A stretch of DNA of 64,000 bases from Candidatus Mailhella excrementigallinarum (GCA_944324075.1 CALUUZ010000002.1:248001-312000), one strand, 5' to 3'; numbered from the stretch's first letter, positions 9,131-18,078 are shown. Made by a program: numbers and translations. The notes: generated from the letters alone by a model not told the origin.

Positions 9131-9922
9131 TCAGAACTCCAGAGCCAGTCCGACAGGGCAGTGATCCGAGCCGTACACGTCACTTTCGATCCAGGCGTCG
9201 CGAATATTGTATCTGAGCTCCTCGGAGACGAAGAAATAGTCAATGCGCCACCCGATATTCTTTTCCCGCGCCCGCATGCGGTACGACCACCAACTGTAGG
9301 CGTCGGTCTCACTGCCGTGCACATGGCGGAACGTATCCACATAGCCCGCCTGCGTGAAGGCATCCATCCACTCCCGTTCCACGGGCAGAAATCCCGTATT
9401 GGCTTCATTTTCTTTCGGACGAGCCAGATCTATCGGCCTGTGGGCGATATTGAAATCGCCGCATACCACAATGGGCTTGTCCTGACGCAATTCTTCCGCG
9501 TAGTCGAGAAAGGAGCGGAAAAAGCCCATCTTGTAGGGCACACGCTTGAACACGCCTTTTTCCAGCTCTTCCCCACCGTTGGGAAAATAGCCGTTGAAGT
9601 AGTGAAACCGCTCAAACTCCAGATGCAGGATGCGCCCCTCTCCCTGATAGTCCGGGTCGGGCAGCTCGTATTCCACATGCTGCGGCTCAATGCGGCTGAA
9701 TACCGCCACGCCGGAATACCCTTTTCTGACCGTGGAAGGACACCACCAGGAGAGCCAGCCGGCCGGGCTGCGGTTTTGTTCAGGTATCTGTTCGGGGGAA
9801 GCCTTTGTTTCCTGAAGGCCTATGATGTCGGCCCCTGTGCCGGAGAACCATGCCCATTCGGGCTTCTGGCTCAGGGCTCTGAATCCGTTGACGTTCCATG
9901 AGGCAAAACGAAGCAGGGGCAT
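9131..9922 (-). CDS. xth: Exodeoxyribonuclease III (Xth)
   Basis: A 263-residue EEP-family nuclease with motifs in order: LRFASWNVNGFRAL (metal-binding Asn), GLQETKASPEQ (metal Glu), CGDFNIAHRPIDLARP (catalytic Asp/Asn), IGWRIDYFF, and SDHCPVGL (catalytic Asp-His). It acts as an AP endonuclease and 3'-5' exonuclease in base-excision repair. The ATG at 9922 (MPLLRFASWN) matches the family N-terminus and is preferred; an in-frame ATG at 9979 would add 19 unsupported residues. The glycosyltransferase gene ends 67 bp upstream on the same strand. Confidence 0.95.
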   Translation of the reverse strand: MPLLRFASWNVNGFRALSQKPEWAWFSGTGADIIGLQETKASPEQIPEQNRSPAGWLSWWCPSTVRKGYSGVAVFSRIEPQHVEYELPDPDYQGEGRILHLEFERFHYFNGYFPNGGEELEKGVFKRVPYKMGFFRSFLDYAEELRQDKPIVVCGDFNIAHRPIDLARPKENEANTGFLPVEREWMDAFTQAGYVDTFRHVHGSETDAYSWWSYRMRAREKNIGWRIDYFFVSEELRYNIRDAWIESDVYGSDHCPVGLALEF

Positions 9923-9989
9923 GGCGAATCCGAAGGTTGAAGATTGAACGGGCACGGGGGAACAAGAATACGCGAGCATGGGGCGAAGC

Positions 9990-11084
9990 TCAAGGTTTCC
10001 GAGTCATGCCCGGTACTGAACCTTCCATGCTTTCCAGTTCGCGGAGAACCATGTGAGGAGTAATGCTTTCCATGCAGGCGTGCGCGCGGGCGCAGACAAG
10101 AGCGTTTCTCCGGCCTCCTCCGTGCAGGGAGCAGGGACGGCAGGGCAGAGGAAGCTGAATGACGCGATCCTGTTCTCCGGAGGGAAAGAATCCCCATTCC
10201 CGGCAGGTCGGGCCGAACAGGGCCAGCACCGGCGTCTTTACGCCGTCGGCAAGATGCATGGGACCGGAATCCCCGGTGACGAGAACGCTCGCGCGGGCAA
10301 GCAGGGCGATGAGCTGGCGGAGGCTGGTCTGATTGATGAAATTGAGTGAAAGGGGGGCCGCGCGTCCCCGGACGGGGTCACCGAGATTGGCGTCTCCCCG
10401 GCCTGTCCAGAAATGGGGAATCCCCCGCTCTTCCAGCAGGCGGGAGAATTCCTTCCAGTGGCGTGCGGGCCACGTCTTGGATGGATGGGTGGCAAAGGGG
10501 TGCAGGGCGACAAGGGGAAAGCGGCGGGCAGAAGGAAGGTTCAGCGGAGCAATCGCTTCATGGCTCCATTGTTCCTCTTCCGGGGTTGGAAAGAAGCGGG
10601 GGCACAGTTCCCGCGGGTTCCATGAGCCGCTTTGCGGCACAAGGGACTCCAGTGCGGCGGCGTAGCGCTGGGGCACGTTCCGGGCGAGCAGCGCATCCCT
10701 TCCGAGATGTCCGTCTGAAATCAGAAAGAGACGGCGGGCAAGAGCCTTTTTGGGATAGCGGAACACCGGCCCTTTCCAGAACAGGGAGAGCAGCCTGGTT
10801 CGCGGCACGCCATGCAGATCCGCGAGCGGAATGCCGCGAAATTCTTCCGCAAGAGCACGAAAAAGCGCGCGCTGGGCACGGCCTTTCAGTTGTTCCTGTT
10901 TCAGACCGATAACCCGTGTTACGGCGGGATGTCCCGTAAACAACGGTGCAAAAGCCTCTCGTGTAAGTATGGTAAATGTCAGTCCGCCTGCCTCGTGCCA
11001 GTGCAGAAGCGGACCTGTGAGCAGGGCGACGTCGCCCATGGCGCTGAGACGCGCCGCAACGATATGGGAAGAAAGGTTCGGCAT
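9990..11084 (-). CDS. Glycosyltransferase family 9 (heptosyltransferase-like)
   Basis: About 364 residues from ATG 11084, which follows GGGAGCTGAC. An upstream extension in AT-rich DNA to 11357 looks non-coding. GT9 signatures are visible: an N-terminal ARLSAMGDVALLTGPLLHW, then VALHPFATHPSKTWPARHW, and ALLARASVLVTGDSGPMHLADGVKTPVLALFGPT, the nucleotide-sugar binding motif. The family transfers heptose or related sugars to lipopolysaccharide inner core at the cytoplasmic face. The exact sugar cannot be told. A Cys-rich tail (CRPCSLHGGGRRNALVCARAHACM) matches GT9 proteins that end with CMxxI. Confidence 0.87.
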   Translation of the reverse strand: MPNLSSHIVAARLSAMGDVALLTGPLLHWHEAGGLTFTILTREAFAPLFTGHPAVTRVIGLKQEQLKGRAQRALFRALAEEFRGIPLADLHGVPRTRLLSLFWKGPVFRYPKKALARRLFLISDGHLGRDALLARNVPQRYAAALESLVPQSGSWNPRELCPRFFPTPEEEQWSHEAIAPLNLPSARRFPLVALHPFATHPSKTWPARHWKEFSRLLEERGIPHFWTGRGDANLGDPVRGRAAPLSLNFINQTSLRQLIALLARASVLVTGDSGPMHLADGVKTPVLALFGPTCREWGFFPSGEQDRVIQLPLPCRPCSLHGGGRRNALVCARAHACMESITPHMVLRELESMEGSVPGMTRKP

Positions 11085-11483
11085 GTCAGCTCCCGCGCTG
11101 AGGCGGAAAGGATAGGATGAGATTTCCCGATGTTGCCAGAGAGCCGTCACAAGGTCGAGAAAAAAGACATCCTTTTTGATTTTTTCGGAGTCTTTCATAA
11201 TATTGCTGTAATTATAATATGTTATGGGATGGTCGTTGTCAAAAAAATGAACAGCGGTGCGACAGTGCGGTAAATTTTTATACAGGTAATATGTTTCTGA
11301 ATATATTGTGATGCAGCTTGAGAGTGCATATCCCAATATATTAGCTGTAAAAATCATAGAATATCAGAATTGGCACGCGTATTGCTAGTAAAAATATATG
11401 CGTGAATGAGTGAAATAAATTTTGATTGAAGTTTTATTTCACTTTGTTTCATAGTATTACAGAATGATAATGAGGATACTTGA
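11085..11483. other. Gene-free AT-rich intergenic region
   Basis: About 400 bp between divergent genes. It is visibly AT-rich compared with the surrounding backbone and must carry the promoters for the glycosyltransferase and the tandem peptide genes. I see no convincing gene; the AT-rich N-terminal extension of the glycosyltransferase frame here has no family features. Confidence 0.6.
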
Positions 11484-11639
11484 ATGAAGAAACTGCTTGT
11501 TATGGTGATGATGTTGTCATGCATGTCTCTTGTGGCGCTCTCGGAGGCTGCTCAGGCCACCCCCGAACAGGATGCCGCGACCATGCAGCACCCTGACGGC
11601 CCGCAGCACAACATCATGGACTGCCGCATCTGCCGCTGA
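11484..11639 (+). CDS. Small secreted peptide, HPDGPQH/CRICR family (copy 1)
   Basis: A 51-residue product with a clear signal peptide (MKKLLVMVMMLSCMSLVALS, then EAAQA). The mature tail of about 27 residues reads TPEQDAATMQHPDGPQHNIM then DCRICR. ATG follows a GAGG ribosome site. A paralogue follows 68 bp downstream with 16 of the last 20 residues identical, including ATMQHPDGPQH and CRICR, while the signal peptides differ. The CxxC plus two histidines could bind metal or form a disulfide. I do not recognise the family and infer only that the mature tail is under selection. Confidence 0.75.
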   Translation: MKKLLVMVMMLSCMSLVALSEAAQATPEQDAATMQHPDGPQHNIMDCRICR

Positions 11640-11707
11640 AGCCGTATTCCGGTTATTTTCAGCCGCTGTCCGAAAACCCTTTACCCTGATTAACCGAGGT
11701 CATCGTC

Positions 11708-11863
11708 ATGAAGAAGTTTATCGCTCTTGCTCTGCTGTGTTCCTGTCTTTCCCTCGTCGCTCCTGACGGCGCGGCCCTTGCCACGACAGAGGAAGATGTC
11801 GCGACCATGCAGCATCCTGACGGCCCGCAGCATGACAATGTTCATTGCCGCATCTGCCGCTAG
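11708..11863 (+). CDS. Small secreted peptide, HPDGPQH/CRICR family (copy 2)
   Basis: Also 51 residues: signal peptide MKKFIALALLCSCLSLVAPD with AALA before the mature start, then TTEEDVATMQHPDGPQHDNV and HCRICR. It differs from copy 1 mainly in the signal peptide and in the four residues between the two conserved blocks. ATG is preceded by CCGAGGTCATCGTC. The two genes are tandem duplicates in one probable transcript. Copy B of the dispersed repeat begins immediately after the stop and may end that transcript. Confidence 0.75.
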   Translation: MKKFIALALLCSCLSLVAPDGAALATTEEDVATMQHPDGPQHDNVHCRICR

Positions 11864-11865
11864 GG

Positions 11866-12085
11866 CATTTCGCTCATGGAATGTTCTGCGGAGTCGGGCA
11901 GGGCGAGACTCATCTCCGCTCTCCTTATCCGTAAAGTTCTACGCGCTGACGGCAGGGGCGCCGCGCCCCTCCTCCTCTGGTGACGCCGCAAGTCGATTGC
12001 GGCGTCAAGCTCCGGCGGAGACGTGAAACCGGTGAGCCGGAACACAGGAACTGGCCGGCAGATATTTTCAAATGCAAAACGCTCT
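11866..12085 (+). repeat. Dispersed structured intergenic repeat, copy B
   Basis: It starts 3 bases after the peptide-2 stop with GCATTTCGCTCATGGAATG (a degenerate form of the small hairpin). It continues through CTCCTTATCCG, GCGCTGACGGCAGG and CAAGCTCCGGCGGAGACG, and ends with a stem around CCGGAACACAGGAACTGGCC before AGATATTTTCAAATGCAA. Copy C shares almost the same last 40 bases; copy A matches in inverted orientation. No gene is supported between 11864 and 12371; a GC hairpin (CCCGCAGCC / GGCTGCGGG) lies near 12250-12298. Confidence 0.75.
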
Positions 12086-12371
12086 GGAACAATGCCGCAT
12101 TGAATGCTTCCCGGGGCGAGCGCAGCGCGAACCCGCCGCCATAGCCCTTCTGCGGTGTCAAGCGACGTTTTCAGGCGCGGAAGCTGTCGGTCAGACCACA
12201 CTCCTGACAGGCAGGTACGTTCAGTCGTAAAACGAACCGGTGCCGCGATGCCCGCAGCCCTCTTTCCGGTGTTGCCTCTTCCGGAAAAGGCTGCGGGCAT
12301 GGGATATTGCCGGCATGAAAAAGACTTGCCCGCGCTGCGGCTTTACGATAGAAATCATTTTTCGCGCCTGC

Positions 12372-12466
12372 GGAGAGGTAGCGAAGCTGGCCGTAACGCG
12401 CTCGACTCGAAATCGAGTTATCGGTTAATAGCCGGTACGTGGGTTCGAATCCCACCCTCTCCGCCA
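12372..12466 (+). tRNA. tRNA-Ser (CGA)
   Basis: A class II tRNA with long variable arm. Acceptor GGAGAGG pairs with CCTCTCC; anticodon stem CTCGA/TCGAG encloses CTCGAAA (anticodon CGA); the T-arm is GTGGG TTCGAAT CCCAC; the discriminator is G and CCA is encoded. The 3' end is the integration site for the downstream element. Confidence 0.96.
12448..12466 (+). other. Attachment site within tRNA-Ser 3' end (att, left)
   Basis: The last 19 bases of the tRNA (AATCCCACCCTCTCCGCCA) recur exactly at 36886-36904 and, with a 3-base loss, at 53371-53389. A tyrosine integrase gene lies 208 bp downstream. Confidence 0.88.
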
Positions 12467-12481
12467 CTAATAAATTTTTTT

Positions 12482-12522
12482 GAGTCCTTTTGGATGTGTA
12501 ATTATCCGAAAGGACTCATCTT
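12482..12522 (+). terminator. Terminator brought in downstream of tRNA-Ser
   Basis: GAGTCCTTTTGGAT (12482-12495) pairs with ATCCGAAAGGACTC (12504-12517), then CATCTTTTT. It belongs to the inserted element and substitutes for the chromosomal terminator now displaced to about 53.4 kb. Confidence 0.82.
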
Positions 12523-12556
12523 TTTATCTAAAGTACGTCTGCCGTAGTGTATTGTT

Positions 12557-12641
12557 GTGTACCTTGATAGGTACCCATCGCATGGAAGTTGTGTTAAGAA
12601 ATGTGTACTTTTTCTGCCGGGACTTTCCGTCAGGGGTACAC
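12557..12641 (+). promoter_or_regulatory. Candidate integrase arm-type sites, element 1 left end
   Basis: GTGTACC at 12557 and its inverse GGTACCC at 12570, GTGTACT at 12603 and GGTACAC at 12635 cluster between att and the integrase. Two more GTGTACC copies lie near the other end, at 36808 and 36820. Confidence 0.45.
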
Positions 12642-12673
12642 ATCTTTTTGATACGCATATGGAGCAAGGCAAC

Positions 12674-13942
12674 ATGGCACGCGCTGAAAATTTGCTCACC
12701 GCTAAACAGATTGAGGCGGCACTCAGAAAAGGGATTCCCACACAACTTAATGATGGGGGCGGCCTCTATTTTGTCGTCACTGACAAAAATCGTGGCTCGT
12801 GGTTTATGCGAGGCCGTCTCAATAGAGTTTCCAAAAGGAGGGTTCTTGGCGATCAATCCGTTTCGTTATCGGAAGCCCGCCTTATGAGGAACGAGGAAAA
12901 AAAGGCTCTCAAGGCTGGCATTGATACCATTGCGGAGAAAAAGGCGGCTGTAAAGCGTGCAGAAGAAGAGGGACGCACTTTCGGCATGATTTCGGATGAG
13001 TGGCTTGACTTCTGGAAAAATGACAAGGACGACAAGACAATCTCGTCCACCATCGGACGCTTGAACAAGCACATTCTGCCCATGTTGGGCAAAAAAATAT
13101 ACTCATCGCTTGAATTTGCCGATCTCAAATCTGCCTGTGCGCAAATAGCCGAAAACGGTCATCGTGAAATGGCGAATCGGGTTGCCACAATCATCTCTCA
13201 AGTATGCCGTTTTGCAAAAATGAATGGCTATCACAGATACAATATTGCCGAAGACCTGACTACATTGTTTCCGAAGCCAAAAAAAGACATTAATTATGAG
13301 GGATTTCCTGCCATTACGGATAGAGAAGGCGTGGCTGAAATGTTGCGAAAAATTGACAAATACATAAATGCGGGGCGCTGCTCTCCCTACATGGAGGCAG
13401 CCCTCAGACTTTTCCCGCTCGTCCCCCTTCGAGCATCTTCCATGCTTCTCTCCGAATGGAAGGATGTAAATTTCGATGAAAATCTGTGGCGGATACCTGC
13501 GGAGAACATGAAAGGAGAAATAGGACAACGAAGAGATTTCGTTGTCCCTCTTTCAAATCAGGTGAGGCAGACTCTTGAAAGGCTCTATGAGTTTCGTGTA
13601 AACAAATTTTTGTTTCCCTCTGGTGGAAAGTCAGGGCATCTTTGTGTTGAAGGCGTCAATAACTCCATGCACAGAGCGGGTATCCCCAAAGGCAAGATGT
13701 GTATTCATGGCTGGAGGAAAGTTTGGGGTTCTCTGGCACGTGAGTATGGCTTGCCTGATAAAATTGTGGAGCGGGGCTTGGCACATGTCTCTGGCTCAGC
13801 AGTCGAGCAGGCGTACAACAAGGCGCAATATCGAGAAATCATGCGATATTCGTTTCAATGGTGGGCGGACTTATTGGATGCCTTACGGGATAATACAGAA
13901 ATACCGCGTCTGTTATTGTCTCCTGATTTGATATTTTCATAA
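12674..13942 (+). CDS. int: Tyrosine site-specific integrase of element 1
   Basis: About 422 residues from ATG 12674, which follows GGAGCAAGGCAAC; an in-frame ATG at 12659 is possible. It has an N-terminal DUF4102-like arm-binding region (LTAKQIEAALRKG, LNDGGGLYFVV), a SAM-like core-binding domain, and a catalytic domain. The catalytic domain shows the first Arg in PLVPLRASSMLLSEW (about 253), HGWR (345-348), LAH (about 371) and the probable nucleophile in VEQAYNKAQY (about Tyr381). This is the P4-type integrase family. It adjoins the tRNA att site and should catalyse integration and excision of element 1. It is complete and paralogous to the damaged integrase at 37.1 kb. Confidence 0.93.
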   Translation: MARAENLLTAKQIEAALRKGIPTQLNDGGGLYFVVTDKNRGSWFMRGRLNRVSKRRVLGDQSVSLSEARLMRNEEKKALKAGIDTIAEKKAAVKRAEEEGRTFGMISDEWLDFWKNDKDDKTISSTIGRLNKHILPMLGKKIYSSLEFADLKSACAQIAENGHREMANRVATIISQVCRFAKMNGYHRYNIAEDLTTLFPKPKKDINYEGFPAITDREGVAEMLRKIDKYINAGRCSPYMEAALRLFPLVPLRASSMLLSEWKDVNFDENLWRIPAENMKGEIGQRRDFVVPLSNQVRQTLERLYEFRVNKFLFPSGGKSGHLCVEGVNNSMHRAGIPKGKMCIHGWRKVWGSLAREYGLPDKIVERGLAHVSGSAVEQAYNKAQYREIMRYSFQWWADLLDALRDNTEIPRLLLSPDLIFS

Positions 13943-13965
13943 TTGATTATGGTTGAATAATAGGT

Positions 13966-15603
13966 ATGGAAAAATTTTGGTATCAAGGGAATGAAGTTTT
14001 AGACCTTCTGCGCTGGACACCGGAAGAGCTTTTTTATGCGTGGAGATATGGTCTGCATGCATATGAGAATAAAGTTGAGAGGATTTATCCGGATCGATAT
14101 ATTGTATTTCATAGATATAAAACTTCAACAGAATTATATTATAAATTTGACATAAAGAAAGGATATTTTATTAATAATGTTGATATTGAATTTTATATTA
14201 ATATAGATGGAGAGAAGAAAAATTTTTATAAAAATATTATTAATGAATTAGATGAAGATCGTGGCTCATTTTTTTTGAACAATGAGTATTTCAGCATATG
14301 TATAGAAAAGAGTGGTGTAATCCGGTTTTATCGAAATAATAATATAAATATGTGTGACTTGAATGATTTTTATCGGTCATGTACAAAGAATGCATTTGAT
14401 TACAATCAGCTAATTGTAGACCCTATAGATTTGTCTAAAAAAGAAGAATTAATAAATATAAATCAGTTTTTTGAATATGAAATAGAAAAGCATTTTTTGT
14501 TGAAAGAGAGAAATAAGTATGTAAATGATAAAGTTTTGCCTGGACAATTTCGCTGCTTGCTGGCAAGCAATGAAGAATTATGTGTTATTGTAAAATGTTA
14601 TATTCATTCTAGCATAACAAATAATTTAGAAGAAAGAAGAGTATATCTACAAATAAGGCCAGACAAAGATGCTGTTGAGGATTATATTAGAAATCCATAT
14701 AAATATTTTTTTGATGGTTTTGTTATTTATGTTTGTGTAGATGGAAAAACAGACTGGTTTATTGCTCCATCTACAGATTCTGTAAATGATATAATAGCCT
14801 TGTTTAATTTTAATAAATTGGAAAAATTAGAGGAAAATGATATTATTGATGTTTACCATAAGGCACAAAATCTAGAGAAAAATGAGTATGTACATTATAA
14901 ATTGAAAAAAGAAGATAACGATATTGAAATGTTCTACCTTGATTATGTAAACTCTTTGTATTTTAAGTCAGATGAAATTATTAATTATCTTAATTTTTCT
15001 AATATTAATGTTTGTATTTCTCCATATACATATGGAGCTAAATATCGCACTAAAGAATATAATATTATAAATAATTCATTATATATAAAAAGTATAAAAT
15101 CAAAAATTGAATACAGTATAGAAAAAAACAAGAAAGATGATACCACCAGAGATACAAATCAAGACGTTGAATGTAAAATGTCAATACTGACTCATAATGA
15201 TCAGTATTTAATACAAGAGTTATTTAAAAATATAGAAATAAAAGATGAAAATAAGAAAATACTTTTAAATTTATATAAATTTTTAGAAAATTTTAAAATT
15301 ATATATAAAGACAACAATAGAATGTTAGAATATATTGATATTGTAAAATATAAAACTATTGGAATGAGCAATGATGACATTCAAAACAGTAATAAAATAC
15401 TATCAATACATAATAAAAAACAATCCGCATTAAGAACATATATAAGTAGAGCAAAGAAAGCCGTTCTTCATGAAGTCGTTACACGATATGGTATAGATTT
15501 TCCTTATATTGAATATAATCAAGGAATAGATAAAGATGAGACTATAGAGGACAGGATTCATCAAATAATTATATTCCTTCAGGAAGTAGAAGATAATGGT
15601 TAG
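13966..15603 (+). CDS. Orphan AT-rich cargo protein of 545 residues
   Basis: A long open frame starting 23 bp after the integrase and ending before a strong terminator. It is extremely AT-rich, unlike the integrase before it and AlpA after it, so it is a recent acquisition. The protein is rich in Asn, Ile, Lys and Tyr, soluble, with no signal peptide or membrane segment. The N-terminal part reads EVLDLLRWTPEELFYAWRYG. A C-terminal basic helical stretch (QSALRTYISRAKKAVLHEVV, about 486-505) looks DNA-binding. I recognise no family. Its place right after a satellite integrase is where such elements often carry anti-phage cargo; that role is inference only. Confidence 0.75.
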   Translation: MEKFWYQGNEVLDLLRWTPEELFYAWRYGLHAYENKVERIYPDRYIVFHRYKTSTELYYKFDIKKGYFINNVDIEFYINIDGEKKNFYKNIINELDEDRGSFFLNNEYFSICIEKSGVIRFYRNNNINMCDLNDFYRSCTKNAFDYNQLIVDPIDLSKKEELININQFFEYEIEKHFLLKERNKYVNDKVLPGQFRCLLASNEELCVIVKCYIHSSITNNLEERRVYLQIRPDKDAVEDYIRNPYKYFFDGFVIYVCVDGKTDWFIAPSTDSVNDIIALFNFNKLEKLEENDIIDVYHKAQNLEKNEYVHYKLKKEDNDIEMFYLDYVNSLYFKSDEIINYLNFSNINVCISPYTYGAKYRTKEYNIINNSLYIKSIKSKIEYSIEKNKKDDTTRDTNQDVECKMSILTHNDQYLIQELFKNIEIKDENKKILLNLYKFLENFKIIYKDNNRMLEYIDIVKYKTIGMSNDDIQNSNKILSIHNKKQSALRTYISRAKKAVLHEVVTRYGIDFPYIEYNQGIDKDETIEDRIHQIIIFLQEVEDNG

Positions 15604-15676
15604 TATAAAGCTAGCTGATATTTTATCTATATTTTGATAAGTATATTTAGTCCATCTACTCATAATTGACATGAAA

Positions 15677-15709
15677 GAGAAGGGCCAGACTTGCTGGCCC
15701 TTCTCTTTT
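15677..15709 (+). terminator. Terminator after the orphan cargo gene
   Basis: GAGAAGGGCCAG (15677-15688) pairs perfectly with CTGGCCCTTCTC (15694-15705), followed by TTTT. The sequence from here to the next gene (15710-15956) shows no convincing gene. Confidence 0.9.
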
Positions 15710-15956
15710 GTCCTTATCCTGTGGAATATGGCAAAATCAGCCAGAGCTCGTAATGGCTAGGGGCGTCGCGGAGTTTTTCAAGATGTTCCCGTGACTGGAT
15801 AAAGGCGTTACCCTGTAACGGGGTACGCCTGTCATACTCTTCATATTTTATTGAAATATCAAGATAAAAAGAATCAAAAAAATATTTTTGTAACGGCTTC
15901 CCGCAACTTTTTTGAAGGTTTCTCCTGTGAGGCACGGAAAGTTCAGGAGGAAAAAA

Positions 15957-16178
15957 ATGACTTCATTTCATCCACACTTCACATCCCCCCGCATCCGCGT
16001 CAAGGAGGTGGCCGCCCTGTTGGGCTGTTCAGTGTCAACCGTCTGGGCATGGGCCAAGAAGGGCATCATCCCCGCACCACAGCGTGTGGGGCCGCGCTTC
16101 ACGTACTGGTTGCGTACGGACATCGAAGCCGCGGCAACATCAACCGCAAATATCCCCACGGAGGCCGATGGTGACTGA
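15957..16178 (+). CDS. AlpA-family excisionase / transcriptional regulator
   Basis: A 73-residue HTH protein: RIRVKEVAALLGCSVSTVWA then WAKKGIIPAPQRVGPRFTYW, a MerR-like winged helix as in AlpA and P4 Vis. These small proteins activate integrase or early genes and can act as excisionases. ATG at 15957 has an excellent CAGGAGG site 6 bases upstream; the longer frame from 15912 is not needed. It overlaps the next gene by 11 bp, so the two are translationally linked. Confidence 0.85.
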   Translation: MTSFHPHFTSPRIRVKEVAALLGCSVSTVWAWAKKGIIPAPQRVGPRFTYWLRTDIEAAATSTANIPTEADGD

Positions 16179-16503
16179 AACAATCAAGAAAGGGAGCCGT
16201 GCTCAGGAATACCGCAAGGCGCACGAGCTGTTCCTGAAAAAATGGGCCGGTGGCCTTGATCCTCTGGAAATCGGGCTGCTGCTGAACCTGTCCACAGCTC
16301 AGCTCGCAAAGCACTCACTAGAAGCATTCCAAGCGCAGGCCGAACGGACTACCCCGCCGTATGTCTGTATTTTGTGGGAGGAGTTGCCGCAAGCGGTGAG
16401 ACGTGTATTTTCCGGTGAAAAGGGCCAGATTTGTCGTGTTGAGGGAGACGCATCGGGCGTCACGATTACGAAATCATCAGTAACCGCCCAGCAGCGGGTT
16501 TAA
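16168..16503 (+). CDS. Hypothetical satellite protein downstream of AlpA
   Basis: A 111-residue protein beginning MVTETIKKGSRAQEYRKAHE, preceded by GGAGG within the AlpA gene. A helical middle (PLEIGLLLNLSTAQLAKHSL) is followed by a region around PPYVCILWEELPQAVRRVF. No family recognised. It overlaps AlpA and precedes the YfjI-like gene by 57 bp, so it probably belongs to the same replication/regulation operon. Confidence 0.65.
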   Translation: MVTETIKKGSRAQEYRKAHELFLKKWAGGLDPLEIGLLLNLSTAQLAKHSLEAFQAQAERTTPPYVCILWEELPQAVRRVFSGEKGQICRVEGDASGVTITKSSVTAQQRV

Positions 16504-16560
16504 GCAATATAAACGGACAAGGGGCCTCATTAGCCCCTTGCCCGAAGGAGGAACAAAAAA

Positions 16561-18054
16561 ATGGCATTACCGATTATGGAACCGTGGCGGATGGAAAATC
16601 CCCCGGCACGACTTGAAATGCTTTCATTTTTTCGGGGTGAAGACTTCCATGCTCATCGTGTACCAAGCCTTTGCCGAATCGCGTACCCCGCATTTACCCG
16701 CACTGTCGTCGGTGAAATAGCTTCGGCTCAGGCCGTGGGCTTCGACATCGTGCTGCTAAGCTTTCTGGCGTCCATTGCAGTTGCTGATCGAGGGAAACAC
16801 CGCGTAGTGCTTTCAAACGGGAGTGAGAACAGCCTCTCGCTCATCATGCACGTCGGGGCGGAATCTGGGGCAGGCAAAGGCCGTGCCCTGGAGGAATCGC
16901 TGAACTTTTTTCGCCAGTGGGAAAAGACAGCCTGTCAAAAAATTGAGGAAGAAAACAAGACTCGGGCAGGCAAAAACGAGCTGACGCTTGCCCGTATTGC
17001 AGCCTTAAAGCGTATTTATTCCAAAGGGTTTGACCCTGAAATTGCTGAACAGATTCTTGCAGAAAGGGCGCACTTGCTGGAACCACTTCGCTGCCCGCAC
17101 TTTTTGCTGAACGATGTAACTGCCCCCGCCTATATGCAAGAATTGGTGGAGTATGGGGTGGCCACGCGTCTTGAAAGCGATGGGATGCCACTGCCAGCAG
17201 AGACGATGCGGATCGTGAACAAAGCATGGTCAGGAGAGAGCTGTAGACGGACACGGCTCACCATGCCGGATGGGGTTGTCCATGATCCTTTCGTTGTGGA
17301 CTTGGTAATGACTCAACCGGAATTCTTTCACCGTCACATAAGCGATCCCGATGCCGTTGCCAGTGGGCGTCTAGCGCGGACTCTGGTGTATCTGTACGAC
17401 AACGCGGATTTTGTACCACAACAACCAGCGCATGAACTGAATTCAGAAATTCGTAAACTGTTCTATGACAAGCTCTCTGAGCTTTTGCGTTATTCTGAAA
17501 CGGAATCACAGACAAAGACTCTGATTCTTGTCGAACGTGATGCGGAACAGCTTTTTCATGATGCTAACCGAACTTGGCATGAGCAATGTCATCATGACGG
17601 ATACTTATATAAAGTCAAGGACTTTGGTGAACGCATGGGACAGCATGCCCTTCGGCTTGCTGGAATTCTTCACCTCGCAGAGCATCAGATAGATTCGTCA
17701 ATCAAAATTAATGCAGAAACTATACAAATCGCAATAAATATGACAGAAATATTTGCTTCCCACACTTTTGCATACCGTATCAAGGACTACGGAGACTTCA
17801 ATAAGAGATGCTGTTGTGACATTATGCTTTTTGTTCTGGAAAACAACTTTTTTGAAGTTCCTGAAGTGGTGATCAAGCAGGCATTGAGAAAAAAGTATAA
17901 GGCTGCTGATGTAGAGGGTGCTTTGTACTATCTTCAACAGTCAGGGCATCTTTACCCTGCTCATGAGAATCCTTTCCGCCCCAAACAGGTAGGCCGTCCA
18001 AAGGGGAGAATCTTCAGGAATCCTTATTTTGAACCGGGCGACTATCCGTATTAA
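16561..18054 (+). CDS. YfjI-like DUF3987 protein (replicative helicase-related)
   Basis: A 497-residue protein of the YfjI/DUF3987 family found in P4-like prophages and satellites. Recognisable parts are the N-terminal AYPAFTRTVVGEIASAQAVG, a P-loop-like region SLIMHVGAESGAGKGRALEE (Walker A variant, about residue 100), NDVTAPAYMQEL and DLVMTQPEFFHRHISDPDA. The family is thought to contribute helicase or primase-like functions in element replication. ATG has AAGGAGG 10 bases upstream. A hairpin (CAAGGGGC / GCCCCTTG, 16518-16540) lies just before the ribosome site. Confidence 0.82.
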   Translation: MALPIMEPWRMENPPARLEMLSFFRGEDFHAHRVPSLCRIAYPAFTRTVVGEIASAQAVGFDIVLLSFLASIAVADRGKHRVVLSNGSENSLSLIMHVGAESGAGKGRALEESLNFFRQWEKTACQKIEEENKTRAGKNELTLARIAALKRIYSKGFDPEIAEQILAERAHLLEPLRCPHFLLNDVTAPAYMQELVEYGVATRLESDGMPLPAETMRIVNKAWSGESCRRTRLTMPDGVVHDPFVVDLVMTQPEFFHRHISDPDAVASGRLARTLVYLYDNADFVPQQPAHELNSEIRKLFYDKLSELLRYSETESQTKTLILVERDAEQLFHDANRTWHEQCHHDGYLYKVKDFGERMGQHALRLAGILHLAEHQIDSSIKINAETIQIAINMTEIFASHTFAYRIKDYGDFNKRCCCDIMLFVLENNFFEVPEVVIKQALRKKYKAADVEGALYYLQQSGHLYPAHENPFRPKQVGRPKGRIFRNPYFEPGDYPY

Positions 18055-18078
18055 TCGCCTGAAACTATGCATAAAGGT

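Noticed and set aside
15714..15935. 73-residue minus-strand frame between the orphan cargo gene and AlpA
   Set aside because: The C-terminal half looks protein-like, but there is no ribosome site or ATG start, and it faces a terminator; not enough support.
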